In this document: positions 20,101 through 25,048 of the stretch, piece by piece | Position numbering within the stretch: the stretch's first letter is position 1 | How the letters are laid out: each line of letters opens with the position of its first letter | Assembly: GCA_000934455.1 (NCBI GenBank) | Contig: KN882742.1 | Span: 84,640 to 109,687 of the forward strand | Origin: Apostichopus parvimensis | Taxonomy: Eukaryota > Echinodermata > Holothuroidea > Aspidochirotida > Stichopodidae | Length of the DNA: 25,048 bases | Reading direction: 5' to 3' | The notes under the pieces: generated by a model | The model's input: only the letters and a program-made list of their open reading frames with translations | Database searches by the model: none | Told to the model about the DNA's origin: nothing | Made by a program: the position numbers and the translations under genes

Positions 20101-23100
20101 TGTGAATCATGTAATCAAGACAAAGTTTACAGTATGTGGCTCGACGATGAAGACATTTCGTAAATTAAGCCAATACAATTACCAGTGAATTCAAATAAAG
20201 CTAGTGGAACAACTACTTACACTTTGCTGAGCGAGAAAGAACATTCCTTCACAAATATCAACAGCAAATTGAGTCAGTTGTAAGTTTTTCTCCTGGTCTG
20301 GTATTTCCATTTCAAGAGAATCGTCATAAGCCGTTGTTTTGCAATGCCTCAGCATGTAATCTTTAAGTGTTCCACATTCAATGTACTCTTGGTAAATAAA
20401 ATAAGGCACTACGATGGGTAACAAAAGTAGATACAGTAATTATCCAAAATATGATTATTGCTTTCACATAATATAATCTTAGACTTAAATTAATATCTGG
20501 TCACATCGATTACGTTTTCGAACTTCACACTATGCTCATTCAATTTGCAGAATTGGTAAACGTTACCATTGGTATCTGAAGTAAGGCTATTGGCTGCTGC
20601 TTAGCCCAAACAATTAAAGATGAAAATAAACACAATTAACACTTTTCTAGATTAGGTAAAATTGTATATTCTTCAAAGCTTATTGAATGCTTGCTAGCCT
20701 ACCAAAGTAGTCTCTTTGGGTCAGTTCCGATCAGCATCAGTCTTTCTCACAGTAGTGTAATAATGTGCAGAAACGTATAAGTTTAGTATCACTATGTTAG
20801 GCGTAAACGGACAATAACCCTTTGAAATATCAATTCAATGATGACGATTGTTTGACACTTAAAACTTACCTAATTTTTATACAGTTTACAATTACTAAAT
20901 TAATTGAAAACACAACGACCGAATCTCCACTTACTGAAATTATATCCAAGTACCTAATGAACTTTAATTTGGTGTGTATCAACATAGGTGTATATAGTGA
21001 ATAGTTGCTTCAGGTAAAAACTATCTAAATATTTGTGTGGCACTTTATGTATCTGTACTCACCATCCGCCAGCGATGTCCCTATTAATTCTACGATGTTG
21101 TCATGTTTTGGTAGTGTCATAATGGCCTTTGCTATTGCTCGAAAATTAAAAAGATCTCTCATGCGAGCGCATTCTGTCCAAAACAAATTCATGTAAAATT
21201 ATTCACGAACATTTCCAATCAAGCAGCTTATATATACTTAAAGTAATGAAAACTAATTAACATTATTTATAAATTGCAAAATGTAACACTTCATTGTAAC
21301 AACCATTGTAAATACATCACCATGAAACATTTAGTGACATTAGATAAATACTTCTTTTTTGCATAATACGAGTCGTGCAGCTTGTTCATCATCTAATGCA
21401 AAATATGAAAGAAGGGAAACATTAGGTAACACACGGAAGCGATACATAGAATAGTGATTTCTGGCGACATAGTCTACCTTTAGATTAGAGAATTGACCTA
21501 TAATTTAAATAATCTGTCACCTGATACAGACTTCGCAATAACGTCTGTGACGGATATTTCAGAGCAAGTGACAGTAGCCTTCCAGTACGTCATAGGTCCA
21601 TTACTCGGAAGCTGAAAAACTAGTTGAACATCACCGGCACTCAAATATTTGTTTTCTTTTTCGTCATGTTGGTCACAAACCCCCGGGATGTTTTCTTCTT
21701 GTTAGACAGGAAAAATGATGGCAAAAGTATCATTAAGATATCAGAGGTGGTTACATGATGATTGTACACTGTGCATACATCATGACGTCATGAAGAAGAG
21801 CGTGCAATTCATCATGTAAGTATAATGCTTAAACAGACAAATAACTGTCATTTCAGCTATAACTGTTTGGTTATACAGGTAGTTTCGCTATCGTCAGTCT
21901 TTTGTATGAATTTAAGAATAGTCATAGGTCTTGCCCTTGGTGCAACATACAAAGAATTAATCACGCCTGTCGAGTTCTCTTTTTGCTGTGTTGTTGTCAA
22001 CGAGGTTAATCATTTACGAATGATGCCGTGATTAATTAAATTATTCACGGAACAGCTAACTCAAAATGTATTTGCATCTGTCAACACAAATTAAAACTTT
22101 TCGGTTTCAATCACATGATGAATATTGAAGCACACAGATTTCAAACTTGAAAAACTCTGTGTCAAACGAACAGAAGGCTTCCTCGCAAAATAAACAAAAT
22201 ATGCTTACGACCAATATTGCTCCATTTTCGTCATCGCGCAAATCTAAAGACACTATCTTAACATAAGAACATATGGAATGAAGCATTTATTTCATCTCTC
22301 ATGGTTACCTAACATAACTGACTCAATGATACTGTTTGATTGAATAGGAGGAAGACATCTCCTTGCCATCGCTAAGTGTGCTGAATGACTTTCAGTTGAA
22401 GAGTTTTTGTATCTAAAGAAGTAGAAGAAAAATATACAATATGAAGAAACACCTTTGTCACATGTAAGCATCGTGATATATGTTTTGATGACACGGTTTG
22501 TAAACCAGCTGGTAGTACAAACTTACTAATCCATTAGTTCACTTAAAGGATATGAAGACTCGCGCACAAATAAACCTCTCATGCCGGTAACCTGACCTAG
22601 TTTTGACTGAGGTGTAACAGAAGTGTTAAACACCACCATCGATCCCAGCAAAATACACACACAGCTTACTACCATCAGTAATTAGACACTAGTGTACAGT
22701 CACCACAGGCAGCTACGGTCAATACCCATATCACAGTGTACATAGCAGTGACGGATATCTCAGCAGGAAGATGTTATGGAACTCCCTGATCTCAAGTCCA
22801 GATAAAAGATAACAAGGCATCACGTTTCATTACTGTCTGGACAAAAACTTCACTTGCAAGCAACGGAAAGTTAACTTTTTCACAGGGCGGCACGCGGTTT
22901 GGAGCGAGACTTCAATGCCTTTAAGTAGTTCGTGTTCAAGCCTACATCAGAAATATAATTGAAGGAACTTTCTCTGTTTTGAGAAAGAACACTATAATTA
23001 TTGTGTAATCTTTTAGTGTCAGTTCTCTGCAGACAAATAAGAGCAAATTCTAAATTTGTCAAGTAAAATCAAGTATGAAAATAAACAGAAAGGGTTAAAA

Positions 23101-25048
23101 GTAACACATATACATATGAAAGTTAACAATAAGTCAAGTAAACAAATATTTTAAATTATACCAATCAAATTCGTGCGTTGAAATGGAGACAACAGAAGTA
23201 TGATACTTATAGAATCGTTTTCATCGAATCAGAAATACTGATTTGTCAGAATTTGTCAGAAAATTCCTATGGAAACAACTGCACGTGTTCTCCAAATTTC
23301 AGTATCAAGATTCTTAAACAGTTGAGATTCCGACAGTTGCCCATTACAAGTGTTGTTATGAGTAGTTCGGATGGGATCAGTCTGGAATGCTAGTACTCCT
23401 TTTTAATATTTATGTTTAATTTTATGTTTATCAAATGTATCAATAAATACTTACCTCGTGAGGTTTTTACATCGACGTGCTGCAGGAAAAAACCACTAAC
23501 AGAGTAACGGATGAAATCATTTATGTAATCTTTCTATGGGATGCTTAATTTATATAGTTGATTTGTTGAAAACTAGAACAGTTAAAATATACATGTCAGT
23601 ATGAGAGTATTTTAATTTATATCAAAGTTTCGTCTTTTACAAAAAAAAAACACTTTATGCATTCTGCTGATATTAAAGTTACGACACAATTCAGTGTAAC
23701 TTTTTAAGGTTGATTTGCATTATTTTTTATATAAAATGAAGATATTACTTGACTAGTTCCTGTCAACAGGTCAACTGCGTCAACGATGTTTTTATTTGAA
23801 TACGTGCAATTATAATCAATAAGTAGAATATTTCCCCTCATTTTTAAAGATTTACAACGTAACATGATTTTACAGATTCTTCAAAAAAGTCAGGCAAACA
23901 ATAACTTACTAGCGTTGATCTTCCAAAGTGCTGGTACGCAACAAGATAAAATCACAACAACCGCGAGTAGGAGATAGATGTAAGTGATAGACGCCTTTGG
24001 ATTATATTTCGGCTCTGCAAAATCAGTTAAAACTGTCGGTTTGTGACATTACGACACACACTTATATATATTAGGTAAGCATATTTCACATATTACAAGC
24101 AGCACGTGTAATTGACAACATTGATCTGAAATGTACCTGATATATTAATGTCCTAATTAGTTATTCGACAATATTCAACAATATATGTAATAAAATTATG
24201 AGTTCTTGAAAAAATAACGTAATCATATTGTCTCGGATTGAGAGCTAAGCAAAAACTTTGATCGACTTTTTTAGATATTCAGGATCACTTGCTTCATTTT
24301 TGTCGCATTATTTTTATACAAGTAATATTCTTCAAAATAAAACAAAACTGTTAGCAAACTACTTATCCACTAAAGAGCCTGTGTGAGAGAATTTGTAAAA
24401 GTAAGTTGGCCTGACGTTTCGATCCTAGCAGGATCTTCTTCAAAGAGATTTTTTTGTGTTCACCATGCTGTGCGTGTATTTGTCCCTTCTGTTACTGTTA
24501 CTTGTTATTGAGCCTCTGAAGAAGATCCTGCTAGGATCGAAACGTCAGGCCAACTTACTTTTACACAAGTAATATACTTGCGACCATGCACATAAAAAAT
24601 CACTTCATATCACTTAAACTTCGCTCAAGTCATTGTAGGAGTTCAATTGTTGGTATAGAACACATAACAATCGAATAAACACCAAAAAACGAAAGAGAAA
24701 GAAGATAAATTCCATTAGCATTTGTATGTGGTAAGGCAAGATCAAGTTAACATATTTGGTCTAACGAATGATTTCCTTTAATTTAAACCTACCAGATGCT
24801 ATAAAGACATAAAAGGGACACAGTAACATTAAAATTGAACGAGAAAATAAAAGCTGTCTGAAAGCAACTACTGAATTAGGTGACCACATATGACAAACCA
24901 GATCCAAATCAAAATTCTGTAACTTACCAGCGATTTTTAATATCCTAAAACTGCTCGTTGTCGTTGCAAATATCTTGTCTTCCAGCGCACATACGACATT
25001 GTCTTTTCTTCCAACCGGTTTATAGCGAGTTGAGTATGTAGTATACAT
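17049..25048 (-). CDS. Gene B: Ig-domain receptor tyrosine pseudokinase, 5' part missing
   Basis: Single-pass receptor with a kinase-like cytoplasmic domain, read through twelve in-phase exons (about 459 residues visible): 24928-25048 (Ig end), 23910-24014 (membrane), 23455-23479, 22309-22412 (juxtamembrane), 21521-21697, 21063-21173, 20221-20408, 19021-19140, 18677-18788, 18163-18259, 17836-17938 and 17049-17165 (tail, TAA stop). The fold is typical of receptor tyrosine kinases ([44 protein letters not shown]). Catalytic residues are substituted: HPG for HRD, Lys for the loop Asn, DFC for DFG. Catalysis is therefore unlikely, and a scaffold or signal-modulating role is inferred. The uninterrupted frame argues against a decaying pseudogene. 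Gene A is its tandem paralog. The 5' exons lie beyond the right edge. Confidence 0.87.
17166..17835 (-). other. Gene B last intron
   Basis: 670-bp intron between the last kinase exon and the tail exon. It is almost half filled by the fold-back element at 17328-17614. Confidence 0.75.
17328..17614. mobile_element. Fold-back element (long imperfect inverted repeat)
   Basis: Left arm 17328-17467 and right arm 17485-17614 are inverted copies with a spacer of about 17 bp. Matching pieces include CACAGAGA, CTACTGTAAATCTT, GTAAAAACTGGAT, ATCGGTAGCA, CTATTAGG, TTACAGTAAGAACTG and ATATGTGTAATTC. The arms appear to be about 80% identical. No coding capacity. Likely a non-autonomous fold-back or MITE-like element; the RNA would form a long hairpin. 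Confidence 0.82.
17836..17938 (-). CDS. Gene B exon: end of kinase-like C-lobe
   Basis: Reads [18 protein letters not shown], then [16 protein letters not shown]. This is the alpha-H/alpha-I signature (M..CW..p..RPsF..L), with Ile in place of the common Cys before Trp and the Arg kept. Acceptor CAACCTAG, donor GTAAG. Phase 0 out. Confidence 0.9.
18163..18259 (-). CDS. Gene B exon: alpha-G region
   Basis: Reads [20 protein letters not shown], then [19 protein letters not shown] matches the GxxPYPG motif that precedes alpha-G in tyrosine kinases. Acceptor CTCATTAG, donor GTAAGT, phase 1 in and 2 out. Confidence 0.9.
18260..18676 (-). other. Gene B intron
   Basis: 417-bp AT-rich intron between the APE exon and the alpha-G exon. 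No repeat of note. Confidence 0.7.
18677..18788 (-). CDS. Gene B exon: APE motif and alpha-F
   Basis: Reads [20 protein letters not shown], then [17 protein letters not shown]. This is the tyrosine-kinase P+1 loop (usual form KIPVKWMAPE), followed by the structural DVWSFG motif. Acceptor GTCTTGTAG, donor G|GTAATA, phase 0 in and 1 out. Confidence 0.92.
19021..19140 (-). CDS. Gene B exon: degenerate catalytic loop and DFC motif
   Basis: Exactly 40 codons, phase 0 at both ends. Reads [18 protein letters not shown], then [18 protein letters not shown]. Against the usual HRDLAARNVLL, His is kept but Arg-Asp become Pro-Gly and the loop Asn becomes Lys. DFG is DFC. The activation segment that follows has no tyrosine. 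These changes argue against phosphotransfer. Confidence 0.88.
19141..20220 (-). other. Gene B intron with palindromic site
   Basis: 1.08-kb intron before the degenerate catalytic-loop exon. At 19982-20007 ATTGTAG and CTACAAT flank a central GCATGC (with GCATGCGCA, NRF1-like). The stretch 19850-20100 is less AT-rich than the rest. No exon supported. Confidence 0.6.
20221..20408 (-). CDS. Gene B exon: beta5, hinge, insert and alpha-E
   Basis: Reads [19 protein letters not shown] (beta5, hinge and alpha-D, the usual Y-x-GxLxxYL pattern), a short acidic insert, then [20 protein letters not shown] (alpha-E). Acceptor CATCGTAG (phase 1), donor AGT|GTAAGT (phase 0). The insert between alpha-D and alpha-E is much shorter than in VEGF- or PDGF-type receptors. 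Confidence 0.86.
20409..21062 (-). other. Gene B intron
   Basis: 654-bp AT-rich intron between the beta4 and beta5 exons. No feature seen. Confidence 0.65.
21063..21173 (-). CDS. Gene B exon: alpha-C to beta4
   Basis: Acceptor TTGTTTTGGACAG, donor GTGAGT, phase 1 both ends. Reads [18 protein letters not shown], then [16 protein letters not shown]. The HxNIVxLIG motif is typical of tyrosine kinases. The alpha-C segment contains no Glu, so the usual Lys-Glu salt bridge cannot form. Confidence 0.85.
21174..21520 (-). other. Gene B intron
   Basis: 347-bp AT-rich intron between the N-lobe exons. No feature seen. Confidence 0.65.
21521..21697 (-). CDS. Gene B exon: start of kinase-like N-lobe
   Basis: Reads from [20 protein letters not shown] through [20 protein letters not shown] to [11 protein letters not shown]. 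It corresponds to strands beta1-beta3. No GxGxxG nucleotide-binding loop is visible, although TYWKA resembles beta2. The Lys in VIAKSV is the likely beta3 Lys. Phase 1 at both ends. The acceptor may be 3 nt further in (21694), removing one Glu. Confidence 0.8.
21698..22308 (-). other. Gene B intron with palindromic CRE-like site
   Basis: 611-bp intron. A 12-bp palindrome CATGACGTCATG at 21781-21792 contains a perfect TGACGTCA. The rest is AT-rich with no coding support. Confidence 0.6.
22309..22412 (-). CDS. Gene B juxtamembrane exon
   Basis: Acceptor CTTCTTTAG, donor G|GTAACC. Reads [19 protein letters not shown], then [16 protein letters not shown]. Phase 2 in, phase 1 out. The centre aligns with the partial gene A exon at 1-74. 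No recognised domain; one tyrosine (RYK). Confidence 0.78.
22413..23454 (-). other. Gene B intron
   Basis: 1.04-kb intron between the juxtamembrane exon and the microexon. Open frames at 22880-23062 and 23178-23393 show no motif or splice support. Confidence 0.65.
23455..23479 (-). CDS. Gene B 25-nt juxtamembrane microexon
   Basis: Acceptor TTTTTTCCTGCAG and donor GTAAGTATT bracket 25 nt, phase 1 to phase 2, coding for the basic stretch RRCKNLT just inside the membrane. Skipping it would shift the frame, so it should be constitutive if the kinase-like domain is made. Confidence 0.8.
23480..23909 (-). other. Gene B intron
   Basis: 430-bp AT-rich intron between membrane exon and microexon, with an A run near 23640. 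No feature seen. Confidence 0.65.
23910..24014 (-). CDS. Gene B exon: transmembrane segment
   Basis: Acceptor GATTTTGCAG, then EPKYNPKAS and the helix [19 protein letters not shown], then ALWKINA before GTAAGT. Phase 1 at both ends. It matches the gene A membrane exon in place and phase. Confidence 0.88.
24395..24445 (-). repeat. Dispersed repeat with hammerhead-like core, inverted copy
   Basis: Reverse complement of the end of the 6253-6390 and 24452-24568 repeats: GTAAAAGTAAGTTGGCCTGA, then CGTTTCGATCCTAGCAGGAT, then CTTCTTCAAAG. Only the terminal ~50 bp is present in this orientation. Confidence 0.88.
24452..24568 (+). repeat. Dispersed repeat with hammerhead-like core, copy 2
   Basis: Best-preserved copy. 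From the 5' end of the core: GCCT (24512-24515), CTGAAGA (24516-24522), one A, GATCCT-GCT-AGGATC (24524-24538), GAAAC (24539-24543), GTC (24544-24546), AGGC (24547-24550). With the inverted copy at 24395-24445 it makes an inverted repeat with arms of about 50 bp. Confidence 0.85.
24928..25048 (-). CDS. Gene B exon: end of membrane-proximal Ig domain, partial
   Basis: Forty codons reading [20 protein letters not shown] and then [15 protein letters not shown] before a GTAAG donor. VVCALED carries the second Ig cysteine. The ending resembles gene A Ig exons 3 and 4 ([13 protein letters not shown]). Phase 1 donor. The exon starts beyond the right edge. Confidence 0.8.

Larger units (their letters stand above)
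24015..24927 (-). other. Gene B intron carrying inverted repeat copies
   Basis: 913-bp intron between the last Ig exon and the membrane exon. It holds two copies of the hammerhead-like dispersed repeat in opposite orientation (24395-24445 and 24452-24568). The rest is AT-rich. Confidence 0.7.

Noticed and set aside
1-25048. CRISPR array, operon or bacterial features
   Set aside because: Exon-intron structure and animal gene families rule out a prokaryotic reading; the tandem repeats lack spacers.

Overview
This looks like an AT-rich animal nuclear genome fragment. Evidence: coding sequence is split into many short exons with GT..AG borders, introns are 0.1-1 kb, there is a tRNA-derived SINE, microsatellites are frequent, and the gene families are metazoan (Ig-domain receptors with a tyrosine-kinase-like cytoplasmic part). 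The receptor type, the P2X7-C-terminal-like exon and the general base texture suggest a marine deuterostome, perhaps an echinoderm such as a sea cucumber. That placement is inference only.

Two related receptor genes lie head-to-tail on the minus strand. Gene B (25048 down to 17049) enters from the right edge with the end of an Ig domain. It then gives a transmembrane exon, a 25-nt microexon, a juxtamembrane exon, seven exons of a tyrosine-kinase-like domain and a short acidic, tyrosine-bearing tail with a stop codon. All twelve exons join in phase without a frameshift. The kinase fold is recognisable, but the catalytic residues are gone (HPG for HRD, Lys for the catalytic-loop Asn, DFC for DFG, no alpha-C Glu, no glycine loop), so it reads as a receptor pseudokinase. 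Gene A (5697 down to the left edge) starts with a signal peptide, has five Ig exons, a transmembrane exon, the same kind of 25-nt microexon and the first part of the juxtamembrane exon. Its kinase part lies outside the window.

The 11.3 kb between the genes (5716-17048) is mostly non-coding and repeat-rich: a pyrimidine tract, a dispersed repeat with a hammerhead-like core, G- and C-rich tracts, an exon encoding a P2X7-C-terminal-like domain (plus strand), a frameshifted two-exon remnant of an uncharacterised protein (minus strand), a possible first exon near 13.2 kb, a tRNA-derived SINE next to a perfect hairpin, and a 14-bp tandem repeat carrying TGACGTA. Introns of both receptor genes carry more repeats, including a CATC microsatellite, a 10-bp minisatellite, a fold-back element with arms of about 130 bp, and an inverted pair of the hammerhead-like repeat.

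Exon borders were placed by eye from splice signals, reading phase and domain continuity. No transcript or database evidence was available.
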